From assembly GCA_002390045.1 (NCBI GenBank), contig DGSB01000083.1, positions 1 to 23,659 on the forward strand: a stretch of 23,659 bases of DNA, in the 5' to 3' direction. This DNA comes from Fibrobacter sp. UBA4373 (GTDB lineage Bacteria; Fibrobacterota; Fibrobacteria; Fibrobacterales; Fibrobacteraceae). Positions within the stretch are counted from its first letter, which is position 1. Every line of letters begins with the position of its first letter. Both the position numbers and the translations under genes were made by a program. The notes below the pieces were generated by a model. The model was not told where the DNA came from. It ran no database searches and saw nothing but the letters and a program-made list of their open reading frames with translations. Of the stretch, positions 15,929-22,193 are shown piece by piece.

Positions 15929-16402
15929 ATGGATCAGGAAACAATGACCACATTAGCCAAGTTCGGTGCCGTAGCTGCGCTAGGGCTCTCCGCATTTGGC
16001 TCCGCACTCGGTTGCGGTACAGCCGGCATGGCCGCCGTTGGTGCATGGAAAAAAGCGTACCTGAAAGGGAAAAATGCGCTTTTTACATTGCTCATCTTTG
16101 TCGGCGCGCCGATTGCACAGACGATTTATGGCATGCTCCTGATGATGTACATCCTGGGTAAGATTGGTCCGGAAGGTTCCGATCCGACGGCCGCCCTTTG
16201 GCCGGCATACTTGGGCGTTGGCATCTTTGGAGGCCTTGGCATTGCTGTTTCCGCATGGTTCGTGGGCAAGTCCGCGGCGAATGGCTGCAATGCTCTCGGT
16301 GAAACGGGTAAGGGCCTTGTAAACTACCTCATGGTTCTTGGTGTCGGTGAAACGGTTGCCTTGTTCGTGATGGTGTTTTCGATGATGCTTGTATCCATGT
16401 AA
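15929..16402 (+). CDS. atpK: V-type ATP synthase/ATPase proteolipid subunit K, copy 2
   Basis: A 157-residue paralogue of the preceding proteolipid, sharing most residues, so the pair arose by tandem duplication. The carboxylate E141 ('LGVGETVALFVMVF') and Q64 are kept. But the position equal to NtpK T64 is A63 ('GAPIAQTIYG') and the one equal to NtpK Q110 is V112 ('WFVGKSAA'). It also has a longer, more charged loop between helices 2 and 3 ('KIGPEGSDPTAALW'). The ribosome site (AGAG at 15915-15918, 10 bases before ATG) is weaker than for copy 1. A terminator follows, so this is the last gene of the operon. Whether both copies enter the same ring is unknown. Confidence 0.92.
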   Translation: MDQETMTTLAKFGAVAALGLSAFGSALGCGTAGMAAVGAWKKAYLKGKNALFTLLIFVGAPIAQTIYGMLLMMYILGKIGPEGSDPTAALWPAYLGVGIFGGLGIAVSAWFVGKSAANGCNALGETGKGLVNYLMVLGVGETVALFVMVFSMMLVSM

Positions 16403-16425
16403 TCGAAATCGCAGAACTTTTTAAG

Positions 16426-16455
16426 AAGGCTCCTCGAAAGGGGAGTCCTTTTTTT
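16426..16455 (+). terminator. Intrinsic terminator ending the V-type ATPase operon
   Basis: CTCCTC (16430-16435) pairs with GGGGAG (16440-16445) around a GAAA tetraloop, and the flanking AAGG and CCTT extend the stem past a one-base bulge. A run of seven Ts ends at 16455. Confidence 0.88.
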
Positions 16456-16495
16456 AATTTGTTTGCGAAAAACTTTTTCTTTGGTAGGTTTGGTG

Positions 16496-17179
16496 ATGAA
16501 GTCTTTGAATGTGGGATGCTTGATCGCTTTTGGCGTGTTGAGCCTTTTACTTGTGGCATGCGATTTTTCGACATCGGAAGAAATCGCGGAGAAGGAAGCG
16601 AGTGTCTCTTGCCCCAAGGCTCTCGCCTGTCCGGATACGCTGGAGCCGGGAACAATTTGTGATGCCCGAGACGGAAAGATTTACAGGACGGTGAAAATCG
16701 GGGCTCAGACATGGATGGCGGAAAATATGAACCACTGCGCAGACGATACCTGGTGTTACGCTGACAGCTCCTCGAACTGCGATATCTATGGAAGGCTTTA
16801 TCAGTGGACTTCCGCGATGAAGGCTTGTCCGGAAGGTTTCCATTTGCCCTCGCGCGATGAATGGGATTCTCTTGCGGCTTATGCGATGGAACAGGCTGGG
16901 AACGAAAATAATTCTTTGCGCAGTACAGAATCTTGGAATTTGGATTTGGTAACGCCGGGGAACGACGTCTTTGGCTTTAATGCTTTGGCTTCGGGTCGGT
17001 ATTATTTTAGAGCTTTTACGGATATGGGATTCAAAGCCTATTTTTGGACAAATGAATCGGAAAATTCAGAAACGGCGTATATTCGATCTTTAAGCGGAAT
17101 GATCAATACGATGGGATTTGGAAATTCGTTCAAGGATAGCGGGCTTTCTGTGCGTTGCCTCAAGGATGAAAGCGAATAA
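16496..17179 (+). CDS. Lipoprotein with Fibrobacter succinogenes major paralogous domain
   Basis: A 227-residue exported lipoprotein. The signal peptide ends in 'LLLVAC', placing the lipidated cysteine at residue 22. From about residue 57 to the end lies the domain found in many paralogues in Fibrobacter (TIGR02145): 'DGKIYRTVKIGAQTWMAENM', 'YGRLYQWTSAM', 'CPEGFHLPSRDEWDSL', and the closing 'GLSVRCLKD'. Six or so cysteines suggest disulphides. The frame is open to a TTG at 16463, but ATG at 16496 starts a normal signal peptide. Residue 23 is Asp, which in E. coli would retain a lipoprotein in the inner membrane. Function of the domain is unknown; surface binding has been proposed for such families. 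It is the best taxonomic marker in the window. Confidence 0.88.
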   Translation: MKSLNVGCLIAFGVLSLLLVACDFSTSEEIAEKEASVSCPKALACPDTLEPGTICDARDGKIYRTVKIGAQTWMAENMNHCADDTWCYADSSSNCDIYGRLYQWTSAMKACPEGFHLPSRDEWDSLAAYAMEQAGNENNSLRSTESWNLDLVTPGNDVFGFNALASGRYYFRAFTDMGFKAYFWTNESENSETAYIRSLSGMINTMGFGNSFKDSGLSVRCLKDESE

Positions 17180-17184
17180 ATCTC

Positions 17185-17213
17185 TTGCCAAATCCATAAA
17201 TCCCTACTATATT
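17185..17213 (+). promoter_or_regulatory. Sigma-70-like promoter of the leuA leader
   Basis: TTGCCA (17185-17190) and TATATT (17208-17213) each match the sigma-70 consensus at five of six bases and are 17 bases apart. Transcription would start near 17219-17221, right at the ATG of the leader peptide. No transcription data support it; the group's promoter consensus is not well known to me. Confidence 0.6.
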
Positions 17214-17220
17214 GATTCAT

Positions 17221-17301
17221 ATGAAAATGATTTTGAACCTAAACCTTCTAAACGATCGACTTCCGGGCCTTGCTTCCGGAGCGGTATCCGTTTTTGGATA
17301 G
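17221..17301 (+). CDS. leuL: Putative leucine leader peptide controlling leuA
   Basis: A 26-codon reading frame beginning MKMILNLNLLNDRLPG and ending at TAG 17299-17301. Six residues are Leu, five of them in codons 5 to 14. Two are CTA, which is rare in the neighbouring genes. It lies between a good promoter and an intrinsic terminator, upstream of leuA, the expected position for a leader peptide whose ribosome stalls when leucyl-tRNA is short. No Shine-Dalgarno sequence is present, and the promoter would make the mRNA nearly leaderless. A TTG at 17212 or ATG at 17227 could also start it. The symbol is given by analogy with Enterobacteria; the peptide is not homologous by sequence. I consider it likely but unproved. 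Confidence 0.6.
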   Translation: MKMILNLNLLNDRLPGLASGAVSVFG

Positions 17302-17350
17302 GTTTTTGGTTTAAACGCGAAACGTTAGGTTTAAAACAAAAAATGGCCCG
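17231..17350 (+). promoter_or_regulatory. Competing antiterminator pairings in the leuA leader
   Basis: Two long-range pairings cross each other and so exclude each other. Pairing one: 17231-17242 (TTTTGAACCTAA, in the Leu codons) with 17325-17336 (TTAGGTTTAAAA), 12 pairs including one G-U. Pairing two: 17264-17269 (CGGGCC) with 17345-17350 (GGCCCG), six G-C pairs, which uses up the left arm of the terminator. A ribosome stalled on the Leu codons would block pairing one, free pairing two and prevent termination. Built by eye; not energy-calculated. Confidence 0.5.
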
Positions 17351-17379
17351 CTCCTTCTTGGCGCGGGTCTTTTTGTTTT
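17345..17379 (+). terminator. Attenuator terminator upstream of leuA
   Basis: GGCCCGC (17345-17351) pairs with GCGGGTC (17363-17369), seven pairs including one G-U, followed by TTTTTGTTTT. The A-rich stretch just before the stem can extend it against the T-run. It sits between the leader peptide and leuA rather than at the end of a gene, as an attenuator does. Confidence 0.8.
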
Positions 17380-17454
17380 GCAGAAAAAACTAATTTTTAC
17401 GTGCAAAAACAAAAGGCTTTGCGGCTTCGAAGGTTGCGGCAAGGAGAAATGAAA

Positions 17455-19017
17455 ATGAGTGAATCGATGAATCAGAGAAAACCGTTTATTTATGACGTGA
17501 CTCTGCGTGACGGAAATCAGGCTTTGCCGAATCCGTGGAACAATGCACAGAAAAAAGATGTTTATCTGCAACTTTTGAAACTCGGGGTTCAAGGCGCCGA
17601 AGTCGGTTTCCCGGCTTCTTCTGAAATGGACTTTGAATCGGTGAAGGAACTGGCTCAGCTGACCGCTAAAATGGCGGAAGAAGGCAATGTCGAAGCTCAG
17701 AACATTGTCGTTTCTGGCCTGGCCCGTTGCGTTCCGAGCGATATTCAGCGCTGCTGGGAAGCGGTCCGCTATGCACCGCATCCGCGTATTCATACGTTTA
17801 TCGCTGGCAGTCCGCTGTCGATGGAACATGTTCTGCATATGACGCCGGAACAGGTGAAGGAACGTGCCGTCAGTTGCGTGAAGCTTGCCAAGTCTTTGGT
17901 CGGTGACAAGGGTGACGTGGAATTCAGCGTGGAACATTTTGGCGACTGCCTCGAAAACATGGATTTTGTCATCGATGAATTGAAGGCTGTGGTCGAAGCA
18001 GGCGCAACGACGATCAACCTGCCGAATACGGTGGAACGTTACCGTCCGGCTCTGTATGTGAATCAGATCAAGCAGGTTTATGAAGCTCTGCCGAAGAACG
18101 TCACGATTTCCGTCCATTGCCACAACGACCTCGGTATGGCGACGGCGGCGACGGTCGAAAGCTTCTATGTGGGGGCAACCCAGTTGGAAGTCGCTTTGAA
18201 CGGCCTCGGTGAACGCTGCGGCAACACGAACTTCTATGAAGTGGTCGTGGCTCTTGCAAATTCCGGAACGCCTGTCGACATTCATCTCGACCGTATCTAT
18301 GAAACCGCGATTCTCATTTCGCAGTGGTCGGGTGTGAACATTTACAGCCGTGCACCGCTGATCGGTGCCGAAGCCATTGTGCATCGTAGCGGTATTCATC
18401 AAGACGGTGCAAGCAAGACGAAGGACTTGAAGAAAGGTGCTTATCGTCCCATCGATTATTCGATGATTGGTCGTCACCAGAACGATTCCTTGGGCTTTAC
18501 AAGCCAGAGTGGCCGTACTGCGGTTTACGAAATCGTGACCAAGTTCGGTTACAAGCTTTCTCTCGCCGAAGCCGCTGAATTGCAACCGATTCTCAAGGCG
18601 GCGAGTGAAAAGGAAGGCGAACTGTCCGCAGATCGCGTTCTCGACATTTTCCGTGAACACTTCATTAATGTGAACGGCCGTTTGATCTTCAACAACATTG
18701 AAGTGATTCCGGACGAAAACCGTTTTATCTTCCATTTCAAGAAGGACGGCGAATCCATGGTGAAGTCCGTGACGGCGGAAGGTCCTGTGGAAGCGGCTCT
18801 CATTTTGATGCGTGAAATCGGCATGCCGGTGGAACTCATCAAGTACCGTCAGCTCGTGGTGCCGGAAAAGGATAAACTTTGGGCGGGCCGCGGTTTGAGC
18901 CGTATTGTGTTGAAGGTGAACGATCGGGAAGTTGAAGGCCGTGGCGTTTCGAGCGATACGCTCAAGGCGAACATGCGCGCAATCTTCTGTGGCGTGAACC
19001 TGCTGTACAAAAACTGA
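17455..19017 (+). CDS. leuA: 2-isopropylmalate synthase
   Basis: A 520-residue enzyme joining acetyl-CoA to 2-oxoisovalerate, the first committed step of leucine synthesis. The catalytic TIM barrel starts with 'YDVTLRDGNQ' (R18, D19) and 'GAEVGFPASSEMDFESV'. The metal-binding histidines are H221 and H223 in 'HCHNDLG', followed by 'NGLGERCGNTN' and 'SGIHQDG'. The C-terminal part ends with 'GRGVSSDTLKANMRAIFCGVN', like the regulatory dimer domain that gives leucine feedback inhibition. Length matches E. coli LeuA. The frame is open to GTG 17401, but AAGGAG at 17441-17446 is spaced eight bases from ATG 17455 and only two from the ATG at 17449. A leader peptide and attenuator lie upstream, so leucine supply probably controls expression. 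Homocitrate or citramalate synthase is less likely. Confidence 0.92.
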   Translation: MSESMNQRKPFIYDVTLRDGNQALPNPWNNAQKKDVYLQLLKLGVQGAEVGFPASSEMDFESVKELAQLTAKMAEEGNVEAQNIVVSGLARCVPSDIQRCWEAVRYAPHPRIHTFIAGSPLSMEHVLHMTPEQVKERAVSCVKLAKSLVGDKGDVEFSVEHFGDCLENMDFVIDELKAVVEAGATTINLPNTVERYRPALYVNQIKQVYEALPKNVTISVHCHNDLGMATAATVESFYVGATQLEVALNGLGERCGNTNFYEVVVALANSGTPVDIHLDRIYETAILISQWSGVNIYSRAPLIGAEAIVHRSGIHQDGASKTKDLKKGAYRPIDYSMIGRHQNDSLGFTSQSGRTAVYEIVTKFGYKLSLAEAAELQPILKAASEKEGELSADRVLDIFREHFINVNGRLIFNNIEVIPDENRFIFHFKKDGESMVKSVTAEGPVEAALILMREIGMPVELIKYRQLVVPEKDKLWAGRGLSRIVLKVNDREVEGRGVSSDTLKANMRAIFCGVNLLYKN

Positions 19018-19034
19018 TTTTTTGAATTCGATTC

Positions 19035-19065
19035 AATCCGCATTCTGTAAGGAGTGCGGATTTTT
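19035..19065 (+). terminator. Intrinsic terminator after leuA
   Basis: AATCCGCATTC (19035-19045) pairs with GAGTGCGGATT (19052-19062), 11 pairs including one G-U, around a six-base loop, followed by TTTTT. It begins 17 bases after the leuA stop. Confidence 0.88.
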
Positions 19066-19106
19066 CGTTTAGAAATGGTTTTGTCAGGAGCAAATGAGGC
19101 TGGAAG

Positions 19107-19628
19107 ATGAATCAAAACGGATTGAATGTTTTAATTTCGAAAGAAGATTTGCAAAAACGCGTAGCGGAACTTGCAAATGAAATCTCTCAGCAAAAAATCG
19201 ATATCGTTGTCGGGGCTTTGACGGGAGCGTTTATCTTTGTGGCGGATCTCGTGCGCGCGATGCCTTCCCAAAATTTGAAGGTTCAATTTGTGAAGGCGAG
19301 CAGTTATGGCAGCGGTACGGAGCGTTCTTCGTTTACGGTTTCGGGGCTGGAAAAGCTGGATATCGAAGGCAAGAACATTTTGCTGGTTGATGATATTTTT
19401 GACACCGGGCATACGCTTTGCAGCCTTTCGAAAGCGATGTTTGAACGCGGGGCGAAGACGGTCAGAACCTGTGCACTTCTCGATAAGCCCAGTCGTCGCG
19501 AAGTGGATTTTGATATCGATTACAGAGGATTCACAATTGAGAATCTTTTTGTTGTCGGGTATGGTCTGGATTATGCGGAAGAATATAGGACGCTTCCAGA
19601 TGTGTGCTATTTTCCTGAGGCAAAGTAA
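19107..19628 (+). CDS. hpt: Hypoxanthine(-guanine) phosphoribosyltransferase
   Basis: A 173-residue purine-salvage enzyme that joins hypoxanthine (and usually guanine) to PRPP. The PRPP-binding loop is 'VDDIFDTGHT' at 94-103. The pyrophosphate loop 'GALTGAFIF' lies near 36-44, and 'SSYGSGTERSS' at 65-75 is the flexible catalytic loop. 'VVGYGLDYAEEYRTLP' near the C-terminus carries the base-binding aspartate. Length is normal for the family (about 175-180). It follows the leuA terminator by about 40 bases, leaving little room for its own promoter, so it may have a promoter overlapping the hairpin or rely on readthrough. The SIMPL gene follows 21 bases later. Confidence 0.92.
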   Translation: MNQNGLNVLISKEDLQKRVAELANEISQQKIDIVVGALTGAFIFVADLVRAMPSQNLKVQFVKASSYGSGTERSSFTVSGLEKLDIEGKNILLVDDIFDTGHTLCSLSKAMFERGAKTVRTCALLDKPSRREVDFDIDYRGFTIENLFVVGYGLDYAEEYRTLPDVCYFPEAK

Positions 19629-19649
19629 ATTTATTTAGAGGAGTGAAAA

Positions 19650-20339
19650 ATGAAAAATCGAATTCCTGAAGCGATGATTTTGGCGGTTGCCGTCGTGATC
19701 TTTGGCGTTTTCCTTTACTGTGGCATAGGCAATGTGATTGATCGTGATCGTGTGGTGCATGTGCGGGGGCTTGCAGAAATGGAAGTCCCTGCCGATAAGG
19801 TTTTTTGGGGACTGAACTTTAACGAACTCGGCAATGACATCCCGACGATTTACAAAACGATTTCGGAAAAAAACGCGGTCGTAAAAGACTTCTTGAAAAA
19901 GTACGGTATTCAGGATTCGGAAATCACCGTGAATGCTCCGGATGTCACGGATAACGAAGAAATCGTTTATCGGGAAAATGCTCCGAAATTCCGTTATACA
20001 GTTTCGTCGTTCATTTCGATTGCTTCGACGAATATCGAAGCGATTCGAAAGCTTCAGGTGGCTATTGCGGAACTGGCTTCGCAGGGAATCGCCTTGCGTG
20101 CAAACTATGCGGACTTTCAGTTTACCGGCCTGAATTCAGTTAAACCGCAGATGATTGAAAATGCGACGCACAATGCTCGTGAAGTCGCCGAAAAGTTTGC
20201 CAAGGATTCTGAAAGCAAGCTCGGTAAGATCCGCACAGCGTCACAGGGAGTTTTCAGCATTGAGGACCGTGATCAGAATACTCCGTACATTAAAAAGGTG
20301 CGCGTTGTAACGACGATCGATTTCTCGCTGGAAGATTAA
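19650..20339 (+). CDS. SIMPL-domain (DUF541) exported protein
   Basis: A 229-residue protein with an uncleaved N-terminal membrane segment (about 8-27, after 'MKNRIPEA') and a periplasmic SIMPL domain (DUF541). The domain begins 'VHVRGLAEMEVPADKVFWGLNF', has 'YGIQDSEITVNAPDV' and 'FRYTVSSFISIAS', and ends with 'VRVVTTIDFSLED'. Members form ring-shaped oligomers in some bacteria and have been linked to oxidative stress, but no common role is known. AGAGGAG precedes the start. Its last bases overlap the end of the opposite-strand TatD-family gene. No functional link to hpt is evident. Confidence 0.83.
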   Translation: MKNRIPEAMILAVAVVIFGVFLYCGIGNVIDRDRVVHVRGLAEMEVPADKVFWGLNFNELGNDIPTIYKTISEKNAVVKDFLKKYGIQDSEITVNAPDVTDNEEIVYRENAPKFRYTVSSFISIASTNIEAIRKLQVAIAELASQGIALRANYADFQFTGLNSVKPQMIENATHNAREVAEKFAKDSESKLGKIRTASQGVFSIEDRDQNTPYIKKVRVVTTIDFSLED

Positions 20340-21052
20340 AGGCTTTGGAGCTTTTTTTCGACCGCTTGTAACTGCTGCAAAAGCGACTGTGCGATTTCGC
20401 TGGGCGTTCTTTGTGTGCCGTCTGGATTTTGGATGGGGAAGCTTTCGTCCGCATCGGTTTCGATACGAAGATTTTCTGGAGGAATCTCTTTTAAAATCGC
20501 TTTTGTCGAAGCCTTGCGGAAGGAATCCGGGTGAATGGAAAAAATCGCGTTCAGCGAGAGTCCGCGTTTGATGACTTCCTTGTCACCGCCAAAACGATGG
20601 AAAATGGGGAAGGCGCTGGAATCTGGAAACCCGAGGCTTTCGAGAATGCTTAATGCACGGCGGTAATCGCCGACCATATGAATCATCAGCGGTCGATGTA
20701 ATTCCAGGGCGAACCTTGCCTGCGAAACGAAAAGTCTTTCTTGGACTTCTCCCGGAGCGTATCCAGGGAAACGTTTGTCGAGTCCGCATTCGCCGACAAA
20801 AGCTTCCGGGAATTTTTGAAGGAAATCTCGGAGTTCTTCCAGCTCTTGACTGAAAACTTGTTCTGCGATCATCGGGTGAATGCCGAAGCAGGGGAAAAAT
20901 GTTTGAGGAAATGCCGAAAGCAGGGGAATGCAAGCTTTCCATTCCCAAGGCTCACAGGCGATCAGAACTCCTTTACCGCCTAATTTCTGAAGTTCCTTGC
21001 CGACGAGAAACGGCTCGGGAAGCCGTGCCAGATGAAAATGAAAATCGAGCAT
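20336..21052 (-). CDS. TatD-family metal-dependent hydrolase
   Basis: A 238-residue TIM-barrel hydrolase of the TatD family (amidohydrolase superfamily), often a Mg2+-dependent DNase. All metal ligands expected for the family are visible: H5 and H7 in 'DFHFH', E88 in 'VGECGLD', H125 in 'LMIHMVGD', H152 in 'IFHRFGG', and D200 in 'RIETDAD'. The protein is slightly short (usual about 255-265) and lacks the 'GIGPCGLDY'-type extension, so it may be a diverged branch with another substrate. Its start shares one base with the stop of the CAP-domain gene (TGATG), so it is probably translated by coupling to that gene. No signal peptide; it should act in the cytoplasm. Confidence 0.82.
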   Translation of the reverse strand: MLDFHFHLARLPEPFLVGKELQKLGGKGVLIACEPWEWKACIPLLSAFPQTFFPCFGIHPMIAEQVFSQELEELRDFLQKFPEAFVGECGLDKRFPGYAPGEVQERLFVSQARFALELHRPLMIHMVGDYRRALSILESLGFPDSSAFPIFHRFGGDKEVIKRGLSLNAIFSIHPDSFRKASTKAILKEIPPENLRIETDADESFPIQNPDGTQRTPSEIAQSLLQQLQAVEKKLQSL

Positions 21053-21681
21053 CAGAAAAAGTTGATGTTCAACCAGGCGGTCTTTCCGTCATCGCTTGTG
21101 GCGATCCCGCAGGCGACGGATTCTACCCGGGAATTTTTCATGTTCAGATAGTGACCGATATGCGAGTAAACGGTGTCGCCTGCGTCGGCAAGCAGTTTTT
21201 CTTTCCACATCATGTCGAGGAAGGTCTTAACGATATCGACTTCATCGCTGTAGAATGCGGTCGTGATGTTTGGACCCGAGTTTTGTGCGAATTCTCCGCA
21301 ACTGCCGAAATGACCGTGGGCGGAGTTTTCGGAAAGATCGCTTGCGGCTTGGCTGTCGGTGCAGCTTTCTTTCGCAGTATTGCGGGTAATAGGGGAGGCG
21401 CTGACCGTTTCGCGGTAGGCATTGATGATCGAAACGCAGGAATCACGCCAGGCTTCTGCCGTAGACCTTTCCTCGCTAGAACTAGAAAGCGGTTCCTGAT
21501 TGCTTGAACTCGAAACGGTTTCGTGATTGCTTGAGCTCGAAATGTTTTCGAGGCTGCTTGAACTTGGTTCCGTTTCTGCGGATGCTGTCGAGCTATCGGA
21601 GCAGCCTATAAAAAACGCCGCTAGGGTTGCTGCGAAAAAGATGCGTGGAGATTTTTTTTGCATGAGAGAGCTCATCTTCAT
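21052..21681 (-). CDS. CAP (SCP-like) domain lipoprotein with poly-serine linker
   Basis: A 209-residue lipoprotein. The signal peptide ends 'AFFIGC', so C27 would be lipidated. Residues about 40-70 are a linker made of four SSSS blocks separated by short acidic pieces, the kind of Ser-rich tether common in Fibrobacter surface proteins. The rest is a CAP domain (cysteine-rich secretory/SCP family): helix 'SCVSIINAYRETVSASPITRN', then 'HGHFGSCGEFAQNSG', matching the family's H-S-x-G-E-N block, and finally 'SHIGHYLNMKNSRVESVACGI'. CAP proteins bind lipids or ions or act on the cell surface; the role here is unknown. Start overlaps the upstream gene's stop by four bases (ATGA). In-frame ATGs at 21675 and 21663 are alternatives. 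Confidence 0.84.
   Translation of the reverse strand: MKMSSLMQKKSPRIFFAATLAAFFIGCSDSSTASAETEPSSSSLENISSSSNHETVSSSSNQEPLSSSSEERSTAEAWRDSCVSIINAYRETVSASPITRNTAKESCTDSQAASDLSENSAHGHFGSCGEFAQNSGPNITTAFYSDEVDIVKTFLDMMWKEKLLADAGDTVYSHIGHYLNMKNSRVESVACGIATSDDGKTAWLNINFF
21477..21572 (-). repeat. Imperfect 27-base tandem repeat coding the poly-Ser linker
   Basis: Units at about 21498-21524 and 21525-21551 are near identical, and flanking partial units continue the pattern. Each encodes SSSS plus about five variable residues. It is a low-complexity linker inside the CAP-domain gene, probably free to gain or lose units by slippage. Confidence 0.65.
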
Positions 21682-22010
21682 TTGGAAGCTTCGAGGTTGT
21701 CTAAAAGTTCAGCAGCGATCGAGACTCGGTCGTTGCAGGTGAGTGTCTGGAGGGGACGAATTTCGGAGCAAAGGATTCCGTCGCACCGCTTGCGGAATTC
21801 CTGAATGAGTTCGTCTTTTTTATCGGGGCGGTACTGGATTGCTGCATACAAGGCGCCACAAAGGCCACCTTCCGCTCGTCCTCCGCCACAGGTTCTGAAT
21901 TTTTCGACTTCGCCAGGATTACCTTGATGGGCGTCTAGCCAGGCAGCCGCTACGGCCATGGCGCAGTTTCCTAAATGTTTAGCGTGAAATTCTTTTGCGT
22001 ATTCTTTCAT
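21678..22010 (-). CDS. C_GCAxxG_C_C family redox-type protein
   Basis: A 110-residue small protein with the spaced-cysteine pattern of the C_GCAxxG_C_C family: C16 in 'GNCAMAVAAAW', C41 in 'TCGGGRAEGGLCGA' with C51, then C76 and C81 in 'RCDGILCSEIR', and C92 in 'LTCNDRV'. The 'GGGRAEGGLCGAL' block is characteristic. Such proteins are thought to bind metal or take part in thiol redox chemistry, but this is unproved. The first motif departs from the usual GCAxxG (here NCAMAV), so it may be a diverged member. No signal peptide. It is first in a three-gene run with ATGA and TGATG overlaps leading to the CAP lipoprotein and TatD gene. AAGG two bases before ATG is poorly spaced as a ribosome site. 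Confidence 0.75.
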   Translation of the reverse strand: MKEYAKEFHAKHLGNCAMAVAAAWLDAHQGNPGEVEKFRTCGGGRAEGGLCGALYAAIQYRPDKKDELIQEFRKRCDGILCSEIRPLQTLTCNDRVSIAAELLDNLEASK

Positions 22011-22112
22011 AGCCTTAATATATCAAAATGTTGACTCAAATCACGAGTTTTTAAAATGGGCTATTTTGACGTCTAAATGGAGTTGATTTCCGTAAGCTTT
22101 TTTTCAGCTAAA

Positions 22113-22141
22113 TTCATCATTTTGATGCGAATTTGTATAAT
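22113..22141 (+). promoter_or_regulatory. Probable nifJ promoter
   Basis: TATAAT at 22136-22141 is a perfect -10 box. TTCATC 17 bases upstream is a poor -35. Transcription would begin about 22148, giving a leader of about 45 bases that holds a small GCGT-TTTT-ACGC hairpin (22157-22168). The rest of the 183-base intergenic region is AT-rich and shows no other structure I can support. Confidence 0.6.
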
Positions 22142-22193
22142 TTATGGGAAGGGAAAGCGTTTTTACGCAAAAATTCCTCTTCTGGAGATGTCT

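Noticed and set aside
17311..18735. 474-codon open frame on the minus strand opposite leuA
   Set aside because: It covers the attenuator and half of leuA and has no recognisable domain or ribosome site.
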